Shown in pieces: positions 14,728 through 23,816 of a stretch of DNA of 64,000 bases (the first letter of the stretch is position 1; each line of letters starts with the position of its first letter). The position numbers and the translations under genes were made by a program. The DNA is from Bacillota bacterium. Its GTDB lineage: Bacteria > Bacillota > Clostridia > Peptostreptococcales > Anaerovoracaceae. Where the stretch lies: NCBI GenBank assembly GCA_017394515.1, contig JAFPXY010000016.1, positions 1 to 64,000 of the forward strand, given 5' to 3'. The notes below the pieces were generated by a model. The model was not told the DNA's origin and searched no databases. It was given only the letters and a program-made list of their open reading frames with translations.

Positions 14728-16428
14728 TCAGTTGAAGTTATAATTATCTACGATGGGTTCTCTTCCCAGAGTCTTGTCATTGAAGTACTCATAGAGACTG
14801 ATTCCCAGGAAGGATCCCTGAATATTGACCACGTTATCGAAGCCCCTGCCCTTCAAGGCGCATAAGCAGTAATATGATCTCTGAGATGATCTGCAGTGAA
14901 GGTATACCGGTCTGTCCTTAGGTATCTCGCGGAGTCTCTGTCTGATCTCGGACTGAGGGATGTTGTGTGCGCCCTTGATGTGCCCGATCTCAAACTCGTT
15001 CTCTTCTCTAACGTCGATTATATAGGCTCCGGATTCAACCAGTTCTCTCACATCTCTTAAGTGTACCTGCTTGATATCTCCGTTCATGACATTGAGTCCA
15101 ACGAGAGCTGCGAAGTTTACCACATCTTTAGCTGTGGAGAAGAGCGGAGCATAGCAGAGCTCCAGCTCCTTCAGGTCTTCCAGGGTAGCGCCCATGGTGA
15201 TCATGGCTGCGATAACATCCACTCTCTTATCAGCCTCGCCCTTACCGATGGCCTGAGCTCCCAGGATCCTGCCGCTGGGTTTCTCGAAGATGAGCTTGAA
15301 TCCCATGTAGTTTGCATTGGGCATGATACCAACCTTGTCTGAAGGGAAGATGATCACATAGTCATAGTCGATTCCTTCCTTCTGGCAGGCCTTCTCGTTT
15401 AAACCGGTAGCTGCAGCGTTAAGTCCAAAGACTCTGATGCAGCATGAACCGATGAAGCCCTTCATGTGGTTTTCTCTGCCGTACATGTGATCAGCTGCTG
15501 CTCTGGCCTGCCTCTGTGCGGGGCCTGCCATGGCGAGTCTTCCGGGCTTGCCCGTGAAGAAGTTGGGCTGCTCTACGGCATCTCCCACAGCATAGATATC
15601 GGGATCCGATGTCTGCATGTAGTGATTTACCTTGATGCCTCCGGTCACACCGATCTCAAGGCCACAAGCCTTGGCCAGGTCTGTTTCGGGCTTGACACCT
15701 ATGGCGACTACCACGTTGTCAGTTTCGATCTCAAAGGTCTCTCCATCGTGCTCTACCACGATGCTGTCGCTCTTTATTTCCTTAAGGAGGGTGCTCAAAT
15801 AGAGCTTCACTCCGTTATCATCCATCTCCTTGTGAAGCATCTGTACCATGTCGTAGTCGAAGGGCTGAAGAATCTGATCCAGACCTTCTACCAAAGTGAC
15901 TTCCTGACCTGCTTTAGCCAGGTTCTCAGCCACTTCGATACCTACGAAGCCACCGCCGATAACGGCTGTCTTCTTACCTTTGCCGGAGGTAATGGCATTC
16001 TTGATCCTGACTACGTCATTAACAGTCCTTACGGAAAATACGTTATCCCCAAAGATTCCCTTGATGGAAGCCGGCATGATGGGACTTGCACCGGGGCTTA
16101 ATACCAGTTTGTCATAGGGTTCTTTGTATTCCTCTCCCGTGTTCAGGTTGATCACTGAGACTTCCTTCTTCTCACGGTCGATGGCTGTTACTTCTCTTCT
16201 TACTCTTACGTCTATATCATGGCTCTTCCTGAAGGATTCAGGAGTCATCATAATGAGGGATCTGTCATCCTGTACAACACCGCCAAGATAGTATGGCAGT
16301 GAGCAGTTGGAATATGACACATAGTCCCCTCTGTCAAATACTACGATCTCGGCGGAAGGATCAAGCCTTCTGACTCTGGCTGCTGCTGAAGCGCCTCCGG
16401 CTACTCCTCCGACAACTACTAATTTCAT
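14728..16428 (-). CDS. CoA-disulfide reductase-type flavoprotein fused to a rhodanese domain
   Basis: The protein has 566 residues. Residues 1 to about 445 are a pyridine-nucleotide-disulfide oxidoreductase with two dinucleotide motifs (GGVAGGASAAARVRR; VIGGGFVGIEVAENL) and the single redox Cys (C42, in NCSLPYYLGG) typical of CoA-disulfide reductases. From about 460 a rhodanese domain follows with its active-site loop HCRSSQRS (C512). Such fusions reduce CoA persulfides, polysulfides or disulfides with NAD(P)H. AAGGAGG precedes ATG. It is the first gene of a two-gene unit with the Cys-rich protein. It may keep thiols or sulfur species reduced for the oxygen-sensitive corrinoid system, which is inference. 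Confidence 0.88.
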   Translation of the reverse strand: MKLVVVGGVAGGASAAARVRRLDPSAEIVVFDRGDYVSYSNCSLPYYLGGVVQDDRSLIMMTPESFRKSHDIDVRVRREVTAIDREKKEVSVINLNTGEEYKEPYDKLVLSPGASPIMPASIKGIFGDNVFSVRTVNDVVRIKNAITSGKGKKTAVIGGGFVGIEVAENLAKAGQEVTLVEGLDQILQPFDYDMVQMLHKEMDDNGVKLYLSTLLKEIKSDSIVVEHDGETFEIETDNVVVAIGVKPETDLAKACGLEIGVTGGIKVNHYMQTSDPDIYAVGDAVEQPNFFTGKPGRLAMAGPAQRQARAAADHMYGRENHMKGFIGSCCIRVFGLNAAATGLNEKACQKEGIDYDYVIIFPSDKVGIMPNANYMGFKLIFEKPSGRILGAQAIGKGEADKRVDVIAAMITMGATLEDLKELELCYAPLFSTAKDVVNFAALVGLNVMNGDIKQVHLRDVRELVESGAYIIDVREENEFEIGHIKGAHNIPQSEIRQRLREIPKDRPVYLHCRSSQRSYYCLCALKGRGFDNVVNIQGSFLGISLYEYFNDKTLGREPIVDNYNFN

Positions 16429-16572
16429 GTTTGGCCTCCTTGTAAAACGATTTCCAAGTACTTATATTTTAACAAAAAATCACGCAATGTAATTATATTA
16501 GTATGCCCAAAAAATCGATTATTTTGCTTAGAATATTATATCACAAGTGCTCTCTTCCAGTAAAGAGCAACC

Positions 16573-16596
16573 AAAAAGCCGCATTATTTGCGGCTT
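16573..16596 (-). terminator. Intrinsic terminator overlapping the yitT stop
   Basis: AAGCCGC and GCGGCTT (16576-16582 and 16590-16596) form a stem followed on minus by a T-run (16573-16577). The stop codon of the YitT gene lies in its loop. Confidence 0.8.
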
Positions 16597-17522
16597 ATCT
16601 CTTCTATCATCTTTTTCTCAGCTACAGTTTCCGTAAGATTTGTATCCTCGAAGCCCTCGCCTATTATCTCATTGGCAGATACCAGAATGACAAATGCCGT
16701 GGGATCCAGGCGATGCACGATCTCCTTTAAGACGTGTGTCTCGCTGGGCTTAACAACGACGAGAAGTATCTCCTTCTCATTATTTGAATACTTGCCGGTG
16801 CCCTTGAGGGAAGTAGCTCCTCTGTTCATCTCATAAAGGATGGCGTCAGAGATCTCCTGCAGGTTCTGGTTAGCAAAGATATAGAACATCTGGGCGCGGT
16901 TGAAGCCCTTGTTCATGAGATCCGTGATGACTGAACAGGTGGCGATGGCCAGTATGGCATAGATGGCAGCGCCGATATCTTTGAAAGCGACTGCAGCCAG
17001 CACCACGATAGTACCGTCTATCATCATAAAGAGCGTTCCTATGCTCAAAGTCCTGAACTTGGTGATGAGTATCTTGGCCAAAAGATCCGTACCACCTGAT
17101 GACAGGTGAGCCTTGATGGCAAGTGATGCTCCAAAGCCATAGAGAATGCCGCCGCAGATGACTGCGACCAGCTTATCATCGGTCAAAGTTGGCAGGAAGG
17201 ACAGCAGGTCCACGATCAAAGAATAGAGAGCCGTGGTTAGCAAAGCCATTATAGTGTAGGCTCCGCCCTTGATCTTCCAAGCGAACAGTACCACCGGTAT
17301 GGTCATGACAAAGACCGCTAATCCTACCGGAATCGGCACAAAGGAATTGATGACCGTAGCAACTCCGGCGAAGCCACCCGCTGCGATCTTATTGCCCACA
17401 TAGAACAGATTCAGCGCCAGGGCATAAACTATGTCAGCCAGGATGAGATACATGATCTGCTCTTTTTTGATGCCTACCTTCGATTCTATCTTTTTCGATA
17501 TAGCGGTGATCTTCTCAGCCAT
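16584..17522 (-). CDS. YitT-family membrane protein
   Basis: The 312-residue protein has an N-terminal membrane part of about five to six segments (about 25-190; contains GGFAGVATVINSF and HLSSGGTDLLAKI). A C-terminal DUF2179 cytoplasmic domain follows (about 215-300; NRGATSLKGTGKYSNNEKEI). The family is widespread in Firmicutes and its substrate is unknown. It has its own promoter (17555-17583) with TTCACA and TATAAT, and its own terminator. It therefore seems to be a single-gene unit behind the ABC operon. Confidence 0.88.
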   Translation of the reverse strand: MAEKITAISKKIESKVGIKKEQIMYLILADIVYALALNLFYVGNKIAAGGFAGVATVINSFVPIPVGLAVFVMTIPVVLFAWKIKGGAYTIMALLTTALYSLIVDLLSFLPTLTDDKLVAVICGGILYGFGASLAIKAHLSSGGTDLLAKILITKFRTLSIGTLFMMIDGTIVVLAAVAFKDIGAAIYAILAIATCSVITDLMNKGFNRAQMFYIFANQNLQEISDAILYEMNRGATSLKGTGKYSNNEKEILLVVVKPSETHVLKEIVHRLDPTAFVILVSANEIIGEGFEDTNLTETVAEKKMIEEISRK

Positions 17523-17554
17523 TCCTCATTCTCCACTTCATAAATATCAAGTGC

Positions 17555-17583
17555 ATTATATCACCTGATAAAGAGTTTGTGAA
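17555..17583 (-). promoter_or_regulatory. Sigma-A-type promoter of yitT
   Basis: On minus, TTCACA (17578-17583) and TATAAT (17555-17560) are 17 bases apart, about 30 bases before the start codon. Confidence 0.65.
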
Positions 17584-17590
17584 TAGCAAA

Positions 17591-19201
17591 TTATTCGGAT
17601 TGTACATCATCTATGGTCATTGTAACTCTACCACCGAGATACCAGTAGTCCAGTATCATATCATTTATATCTTCTTCTTCAAAATCCTGGAAATCATCCC
17701 AATATTCGTAATAATCTTCAGGCTCTTCGTACCATCCCAGGACGCGGGTCAAATCTCCTTTGATCTCTCCGACAAAGCAGTTTCCTTCTTTATCCAGAGC
17801 ATAGACTATTACGGTGTTTAGTTCTGAGATGGGGTCATCCTTTTTTATTATGCCGCGGATAGCTGCTATGACCAAACGATCGCCATCCCACGAAAATTTG
17901 GTTTCAGTATCAGGACCTAATCTCGTTCCCTCTTCGTAGGGTTTATGACCGGGATCAAAACTTCCTTTAAACAGTATATCTGCTCTATCCCCTTCATCCT
18001 TAACGAGTATCACTCCCTCGTTTTCAGGAAGGTTTACAAGGCTCAGTCCCTTCTCCTCCATTCCAAGATCCTTATCACTAAAGATGAGCTTCCAGTGGTC
18101 GTGATATTCTGAATACATCTCCCTCTTGAAGGAATCCGTATCCAAATCATCCCAAAGAATTTTCTCATCGGTTACAACCAAGGAATCCGTATCCATTACC
18201 CTCAGAATCACTCTATCCTTCTCAGCAGTAAATACCTTTATGTGCATACCATCAAGAGACGCTTCTATCTTAAGGATCTTAGTCTCAGGATCAAGGGGCA
18301 TTACATTTTTTAAGGTGGACATATCCATCTTGTATTTGCTCTCACTATCGCCTGTGATCTTGTAATCGAACGCATAGATGCCATATCCGCCCGGGATCTT
18401 TGATGTATCTACGATGTTTCCATTTTCTGTCCTGTCATCGAAATAAAGGTACACCTTGTCATCCTGGAACACAGAGCTGAAATCCAGTTCGAAAAAGTCC
18501 GAAGGTCCTTCGCTGATGTTTACCTCTTTTTCCGTGATATCGCCTGATGTGATCTCAAATTCATATTTCTCATCCTCAAGGACGGGGATCTTAAAAAAAT
18601 CCATGAAACCTTTCATGTTTTCTTTAAACTCCTGCTTTGTGGATCTTGAAGGATACTTCATACTCCAGCCTTGAATCTTTTTATTATCCCACTTTACAAG
18701 GTCCTGACTTCCTGCGCCGATCTGTATTGATCCACTCAGAGGATAGTACTCCATATAGTCCTTAAGTTTGAAAACAAAAGAACTCTTGTCGGATGTAAGC
18801 ATCTCTACTCCGAGCTCTTTGACCCAGTCATAGTAGTAGGTGCCGTTTTCCATAAAATCATTCATTTCTTCAGAAGCGCTATTCCTTATATTTATGGATG
18901 TGCGTCTGGGATCGATCGTCTCATATCCAATGCCACCAAAGTTCGAGTCGATACTGAAGTCCGTCTTCTCCTCTGACAGTTCTCCCTCATGGATCTTAAG
19001 GCTGCTGGTCCACTTCATCTGATAATTGATACCGCCGGTCAGGCTGAGCTCTGTTCCATCGAGAAGAGTTGGATCACCTGAAACGGTTTCAAGGCTGTAG
19101 TTCATGTGATCCTTAAGTTCATCCAGATCGTGATTGGCATATGCTGCCCCTCCTGCAAAGATCAGGACTAAGACAAGCAATATGATAGTCTTTATCTTCA
19201 T
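17591..19201 (-). CDS. Extracytoplasmic protein C of the YtrA-type operon
   Basis: The 536-residue protein has one N-terminal hydrophobic segment (about 4-22) and an otherwise soluble, acidic part. It is paralogous to the proteins at 19920-21197 and 22484-23815. All three start with a similar segment, then 'GD..LLDG.EL.L' about 45 residues in. They share a blade-like stretch (here ILKIEASLDGMHIKVFTAEK) and a later LVIAAIRG...DPISELNTVIVYAL. The repeated beta-rich stretches suggest a propeller-like fold outside the membrane. It is the last gene of the operon, with four-base ATGA overlaps upstream. No family is recognised and function is unknown. No clear terminator follows before the yitT promoter. 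Confidence 0.75.
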   Translation of the reverse strand: MKIKTIILLVLVLIFAGGAAYANHDLDELKDHMNYSLETVSGDPTLLDGTELSLTGGINYQMKWTSSLKIHEGELSEEKTDFSIDSNFGGIGYETIDPRRTSINIRNSASEEMNDFMENGTYYYDWVKELGVEMLTSDKSSFVFKLKDYMEYYPLSGSIQIGAGSQDLVKWDNKKIQGWSMKYPSRSTKQEFKENMKGFMDFFKIPVLEDEKYEFEITSGDITEKEVNISEGPSDFFELDFSSVFQDDKVYLYFDDRTENGNIVDTSKIPGGYGIYAFDYKITGDSESKYKMDMSTLKNVMPLDPETKILKIEASLDGMHIKVFTAEKDRVILRVMDTDSLVVTDEKILWDDLDTDSFKREMYSEYHDHWKLIFSDKDLGMEEKGLSLVNLPENEGVILVKDEGDRADILFKGSFDPGHKPYEEGTRLGPDTETKFSWDGDRLVIAAIRGIIKKDDPISELNTVIVYALDKEGNCFVGEIKGDLTRVLGWYEEPEDYYEYWDDFQDFEEEDINDMILDYWYLGGRVTMTIDDVQSE

Positions 19202-19923
19202 CGATCAGCACCCCCTTCAGCATCATCAAACATAGTAAAACGCCTGCCGAGTCCTCCTATTACCAGCAAAGCTATAGCGCATACCATTCCAAAGAAAACC
19301 TGCACATAGGGAAAGTTTGCTCCGCATGCGTCAGTTACTATTGAAATGGCCGTTAACATAATGGTCAGGCTTCCCATCGGAGCAAGTTTGTTGTGCTCAA
19401 GTGAAGCACAGCCTGCTCCTACCATTAAGGCTCTCCCAATAGTGAGAAGCCATCTTATGGTAACTCCCATGGGAAAGAGACTTACAAGGAACGGATCCTG
19501 GTGAAAGAGCGTAAATATGCCAAGATCAAATTCGCCATCTCCAAAGCAATTCATGTAGTACTTGTAGCAGGCGTAAACGATTATCACCTGAAGGAACCAA
19601 TAAAACAGGTAAACCACAGTACCCGCCAGAGCTGTAGTTAGGAATGCCTTACCCTCTGAGACCTTAAGGTTGCTATATGTGTAGTTGGTCTTATTCTTTG
19701 CTCTCCATGTTAGCACTGAAGATAAGGTAAAGCCTATGGAGATCACGAGGAAGGCCCAGCTCATGTGACTCCTTCCGATAATGAAAGCTAAGTCGCCGGG
19801 TTCATGACCCAGTGCATAATAGAACAGCCCCGCATCTAATGCCATAAGAAGCACAGCTCCTATCAGGATCTTCATTAGCGACCTTCCTGTCCCCAGGCTG
19901 AATACTGACAAATACTTTTTCAT
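19198..19923 (-). CDS. Membrane protein C of the YtrA-type operon
   Basis: The 241-residue protein has about six hydrophobic segments. The N-terminus (MKKYLSVFSLGTGRSL) resembles those of two other proteins in the operon (MGKHLSLLMMNTGRKF at 25321 and MRKHLSVLMLDLGEKF at 22482), so the three are paralogous permease-like subunits. It overlaps its two neighbours by four bases and is paired with extracytoplasmic protein C. It probably assembles with the operon's single ATPase (23817-24551), but the cargo is unknown. Confidence 0.75.
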   Translation of the reverse strand: MKKYLSVFSLGTGRSLMKILIGAVLLMALDAGLFYYALGHEPGDLAFIIGRSHMSWAFLVISIGFTLSSVLTWRAKNKTNYTYSNLKVSEGKAFLTTALAGTVVYLFYWFLQVIIVYACYKYYMNCFGDGEFDLGIFTLFHQDPFLVSLFPMGVTIRWLLTIGRALMVGAGCASLEHNKLAPMGSLTIMLTAISIVTDACGANFPYVQVFFGMVCAIALLVIGGLGRRFTMFDDAEGGADR

Positions 19924-21197
19924 TTTTTATCCCCACTCTCAAATCCGACATACTCGATATCGTAGATATTTGAGTACATCATCTCATCACTTAATTCGGG
20001 CTCATCCTCTTCATAGATCCATCCGTCATTGTTCATGTAGTCAATATACTCCCCGCAGTACGTGTCATACAGCTTTTCATCATCTGACCTGTAGTAAGAT
20101 GAAGAGATGATGCCACAGAACCCGAGATCCTCTCCCTCATAAACCATGATATGAGTTCCCTTGTGTTCAGGGTATATGGAATCGGTTTTGACGACTCTAG
20201 ACAGGAGAACAAATTTATCGTCCTTAAGGCACGCTTTTGTGGATCTAAAAATGGAATGATCCATGAATTTACCTATAGTTAAAGGTGAATCCTCTTCGCT
20301 GAACGTTCTGTCAACGACCTTCTCAAAAGATCCTCCCCCGGTCTTAATTACCACCAGCCCTTTTTCACACCCCACTAGGGTGATGTCGCTTTCTCCTGAT
20401 GCCATAATGTCACCGGGGAAATATACCACAAGACTCTTCGCTGCATCTTTTTCACTGAAGAGATCCATATCCGCAACCTCTGTTTCGGAGTTTAAGTCCA
20501 CGGCCTTCATCCTGAGTCTACCTTCCTTCGTATATAAAACCTCCAGGAATTTGCTGTCCTCAGTCACTCCCATCTTCCTTATTACGCAATTATCGGATAA
20601 TGGGATCATCAGCCTTGTAGTAGATGTATCAGGCTCTACTACATAATCAGCGTTTTCTTTAGCCTTGTATTCGATAAGATATATGCCGTTATCCTTCTGA
20701 AGCTCTTGTTTCTCGATACTTGATCTGTACTCATCCGTAAAATCTGATGTATTAAAGAAATAACCGGAAAGGATTCCATCAGCTAATTCTTCAGGAGGTC
20801 TTCTGTAGAAATATCCTCTTTGATCGTCTTTTATAGCATGCGTGTACTCGCCATAATGGTCCATAAGCCATATCTCCAGCTTCTGGTAATCCCTTTCACT
20901 GAACATATCCTGATAGAATTCACGAGCACTCCATCCCTGATCGCCCTTATCCCTAGTAACTACGGTCTTTTCATTCAATCCATCATTATTGAACGTGAGC
21001 TTGCTTTTGATCACCTTTCCACCGGTTTTATAGTTAAGGTCTACTTCCAGGCCGTTTAGGGAGGTTTCATCACCTGCCAAAGTCTCTATTCTGTGATCAA
21101 GGCTGATATCCCTGTGGCTGCCATAAAGACTGATGTAGAGAGCTCCAGTTATGAGAAGCACTGAAATAACAATAAATATCTCGGCTTTCTTCTTCAT
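19920..21197 (-). CDS. Extracytoplasmic protein B of the YtrA-type operon
   Basis: The 425-residue protein has an N-terminal hydrophobic anchor (about 6-26) and then a soluble domain. Shared stretches with the other two paralogs include ETLAGDETSLNGLEVDL, RKMGVTEDSKFLEVLYTKEG and DDKFVLLSRVVKTDSIYPEH. It lacks a lipobox. It is translationally coupled (ATGA) to the membrane protein genes on both sides. Unknown function; a surface-exposed sensor or ligand-binding partner of the membrane complex is the simplest view. Confidence 0.75.
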   Translation of the reverse strand: MKKKAEIFIVISVLLITGALYISLYGSHRDISLDHRIETLAGDETSLNGLEVDLNYKTGGKVIKSKLTFNNDGLNEKTVVTRDKGDQGWSAREFYQDMFSERDYQKLEIWLMDHYGEYTHAIKDDQRGYFYRRPPEELADGILSGYFFNTSDFTDEYRSSIEKQELQKDNGIYLIEYKAKENADYVVEPDTSTTRLMIPLSDNCVIRKMGVTEDSKFLEVLYTKEGRLRMKAVDLNSETEVADMDLFSEKDAAKSLVVYFPGDIMASGESDITLVGCEKGLVVIKTGGGSFEKVVDRTFSEEDSPLTIGKFMDHSIFRSTKACLKDDKFVLLSRVVKTDSIYPEHKGTHIMVYEGEDLGFCGIISSSYYRSDDEKLYDTYCGEYIDYMNNDGWIYEEDEPELSDEMMYSNIYDIEYVGFESGDKK

Positions 21198-21736
21198 CCT
21201 ATCACCCCCATGAGCAGATAGTCGTTAGGTGTAATGAACCTGTATATCAGATAGTCGATTATGACCAGAACCATCGTGCAAAGCACCACAGAAGCGATTC
21301 CTGCCAAGGCTCTTCCCCAACATCTCTTGGCGATGGGGTGCTTCTCATCAAGTCTATTCATCAGGTAGATACTCTTGGATCCATTGGTGAAGTAGTTCTT
21401 ATCAGATAAAGCGCGGACAGCCCTGTACAAGGAGTATATGACCACTCCCGAGAATGAGCCTGCCAGAAGTGCTGCAAAAGTCGGCATGTACGTCTGATTG
21501 CCGTTGAACTGAAGAATATGTACAATTCCTTCATCCAAAAAGTTCCAGGTATCCCCAACTCCCGTCCTAAAGTATGTGACCGCTTTCCAGGCCTTAACAT
21601 ACTTAACAAGGAAAAACAATATATCCGTAAGCACCGCCCAGATGATCCCGCAGACCACAGCACCCTGATAGTCCTCTTTGGGATCCCTTCCGGGAAGGAC
21701 GTAATCTCTTAATCTATCGTAATCAAACCCCTTCAT
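21194..21736 (-). CDS. Fourth membrane protein of the YtrA-type operon
   Basis: The 180-residue protein has about four hydrophobic segments. Unlike its three membrane neighbours it begins with a charged, non-hydrophobic stretch (MKGFDYDRLRDYVLPGRDPK), so it is not a clear paralog of them. It has no recognised family. It is coupled by four-base overlaps to membrane protein B upstream and extracytoplasmic protein B downstream. Confidence 0.7.
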   Translation of the reverse strand: MKGFDYDRLRDYVLPGRDPKEDYQGAVVCGIIWAVLTDILFFLVKYVKAWKAVTYFRTGVGDTWNFLDEGIVHILQFNGNQTYMPTFAALLAGSFSGVVIYSLYRAVRALSDKNYFTNGSKSIYLMNRLDEKHPIAKRCWGRALAGIASVVLCTMVLVIIDYLIYRFITPNDYLLMGVIG

Positions 21737-22482
21737 TGTTCTATCTCCTCTTCCCTTCTTGCAGGGCGTTTCCCCGTGTGGCTTTTGTACATAACGTATG
21801 ACACGACTAAAATACCACCTGTCATAAACAGGACAGATGTCATAGGATCTGTTTCACCAACCAATCCCATACCCGCCAAGGCTATTATTACAGCAAGTAT
21901 TAAAAGTATCAGCGATCCTGTACCGGCACTACGAGAATCTGCCCAGGTCATAATTGCCGAACAGAAAAACATAATAGCTATTATGCCCAGAGTTCCTGAC
22001 CATTCGATTTGCCCTAAGCCGACATACACTGAAGTTTCTCCACCGGCACTCGGTAACATAGGCATGAATACCTCATGTATCACGTATTCCAGTATGATAT
22101 TAAGGCATACCAGAGATATGAGCCTTAAGAGATTGCCTGTCAAGCGCCACAGATATACTCCTCTTTCTGATATCAGAAGTCTTTCTATAAAGTACTCACT
22201 GTGCGTTTCAGAATAGATTATTTCATCATCCAGCTCTCCTGCTTTCGATCTTTTCTTTTTAATATGATCCTTAATCAGAATGATGACCTGAATGATGCAA
22301 AAAACTGCCCATATCTGCCATGAACTGAATATATTATTTAGAATGTCGTTGTAGCTTGAAGCCTTCACAGCAGCGATTGTGAAGGATATTGCCTTAATGC
22401 CGATGATGATAGCGCAACTTACCATGAAAATATTGAATTTTTCGCCTAAGTCCAGCATTAGGACTGACAAATGCTTTCTCAT
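21733..22482 (-). CDS. Membrane protein B of the YtrA-type operon
   Basis: A 249-residue protein with about six hydrophobic segments, paralogous at its N-terminus to the proteins starting at 25321 and 19923. I chose the ATG at 22482; a GTG at 22491 is in frame, but the shorter form aligns with its paralogs (M-K/R-H-LS). It lies just after extracytoplasmic protein A and overlaps the next gene by four bases. The C-terminal tail is charged (GKRPARREEEIEQ). Probable permease subunit of unknown cargo. Confidence 0.75.
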   Translation of the reverse strand: MRKHLSVLMLDLGEKFNIFMVSCAIIIGIKAISFTIAAVKASSYNDILNNIFSSWQIWAVFCIIQVIILIKDHIKKKRSKAGELDDEIIYSETHSEYFIERLLISERGVYLWRLTGNLLRLISLVCLNIILEYVIHEVFMPMLPSAGGETSVYVGLGQIEWSGTLGIIAIMFFCSAIMTWADSRSAGTGSLILLILAVIIALAGMGLVGETDPMTSVLFMTGGILVVSYVMYKSHTGKRPARREEEIEQ

Positions 22483-22483
22483 A

Positions 22484-23815
22484 TCAATCACCCATCCTGA
22501 TATATTCTACGGTATAGTATCCATCACCACTATTGACGTAGAGGTTATTCATGGGATATTTCTTGTCTTCTGCAAGCTGTACTTCCTCAAGCCTGTCAGC
22601 TACCTCACGATATTCTTTGGAAGCCACGTATTCCTTTCCAACGGTTGTGTCCTTTGAGAGTACATCTATGTCAACGCCTACGAACTGACCGAGTTCGTAA
22701 TCCACTGCATAGAAATCTAAAGCCTTCACTCCTTTTATATCGTTCAGTTCGGAACCAATGGTGCCGATATACTTGAGTCCATCTCTTTCATATGCGATTA
22801 CTGCTGTACCCTTGTAATTTTCATATATGGGGTCAGTCGCTGCAATTCTGTATGCGAAGACCAGTTTGTCTCCATCAAAGAAAGTTTTCTTGAATCTGTA
22901 AGGGTTAGCCTCGTACCATCTGCCAAGAGTTTCCGGTCCATCATTGGAATCAAAAGATTTCTCGATGACCTTAGCATATTTCCCGGCCTCCTCTGCGACC
23001 AGTGTAAAACCTTTATCACTAAATACTATGACAGCATCTTCAGCGCTCTCCTCCATGTCTTCAGGGAAAAGCACATTAAACTCGTCATCGGATAATCCGA
23101 TCCTGTCATCATAAATCATCTCACCGGATGCAGCATCCACAATCCTGATCCTGACATCATCACTTTTTTTGTAGATAACTTCCAGACATTTCGCATCCTT
23201 TGAGAGTCCCAGATCCATGATCTCACATCCCTCTTCAAACTCTGTGATGGGTCTGATGCTGTCCTTAAGCGGTCTTGTGATGAAGTCCGTTCCTTCATAG
23301 ATATCATAATCCATGGTGAACACAGCATTGATATCGGGAAGTTCTCCCTGAGGAGTAGGATATTCACCGTAATCTTCGAGATAATCTGCAGGATATACGG
23401 CTTCGCCTTTGATGTAGAAATATCCCCTGCCATCAGCATATTTACCGCCTGCTTCCTTACAGTAGGTATCCCTTATGAAGTTTTCGACCAGCTGGTCATT
23501 GGTATATTCACCTGTAGGTTCCATGCCTATAGCTGAAACGACATTTTCCCAGGTATTGAAATTACCCTTGGTAAGTTCGGTATCTGTGGCTATATTTTTT
23601 GCATCATACCTGATATTGCTGTCCCATCTGAGGCTGCTCTCAGCTTCGTATGAGAGGCCGATGGATACCCCGTCCATGACAGCCTGGTCACCATAGATAT
23701 TCTCGCTGGTTATGGAAATATCGTGGCTGATCTGATTAACAACTGTGTTGGCATATACCGCACCAGATGCGATCAGTATCAACGCTATAAAAAAGATCCA
23801 TGTCTTTAATTTCAT
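22484..23815 (-). CDS. Extracytoplasmic protein A of the YtrA-type operon
   Basis: The 443-residue protein has an N-terminal hydrophobic segment (about 5-22, ending in ANTVV) and a soluble remainder. It shares NIYGDQAVMDGVSIGLSYEA, LGLSKDAKCLEVIYKKSDD and GDKLVFAYRIAATDPIYE with the two other extracytoplasmic proteins. The start at 23815 is set by GGGGAGG about ten bases upstream, and it begins one base after the ATPase stop; a longer frame begins within the ATPase gene and is unlikely. Unknown function, part of the triplicated module. Confidence 0.75.
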   Translation of the reverse strand: MKLKTWIFFIALILIASGAVYANTVVNQISHDISITSENIYGDQAVMDGVSIGLSYEAESSLRWDSNIRYDAKNIATDTELTKGNFNTWENVVSAIGMEPTGEYTNDQLVENFIRDTYCKEAGGKYADGRGYFYIKGEAVYPADYLEDYGEYPTPQGELPDINAVFTMDYDIYEGTDFITRPLKDSIRPITEFEEGCEIMDLGLSKDAKCLEVIYKKSDDVRIRIVDAASGEMIYDDRIGLSDDEFNVLFPEDMEESAEDAVIVFSDKGFTLVAEEAGKYAKVIEKSFDSNDGPETLGRWYEANPYRFKKTFFDGDKLVFAYRIAATDPIYENYKGTAVIAYERDGLKYIGTIGSELNDIKGVKALDFYAVDYELGQFVGVDIDVLSKDTTVGKEYVASKEYREVADRLEEVQLAEDKKYPMNNLYVNSGDGYYTVEYIRMGD

Positions 23816-23816
23816 A

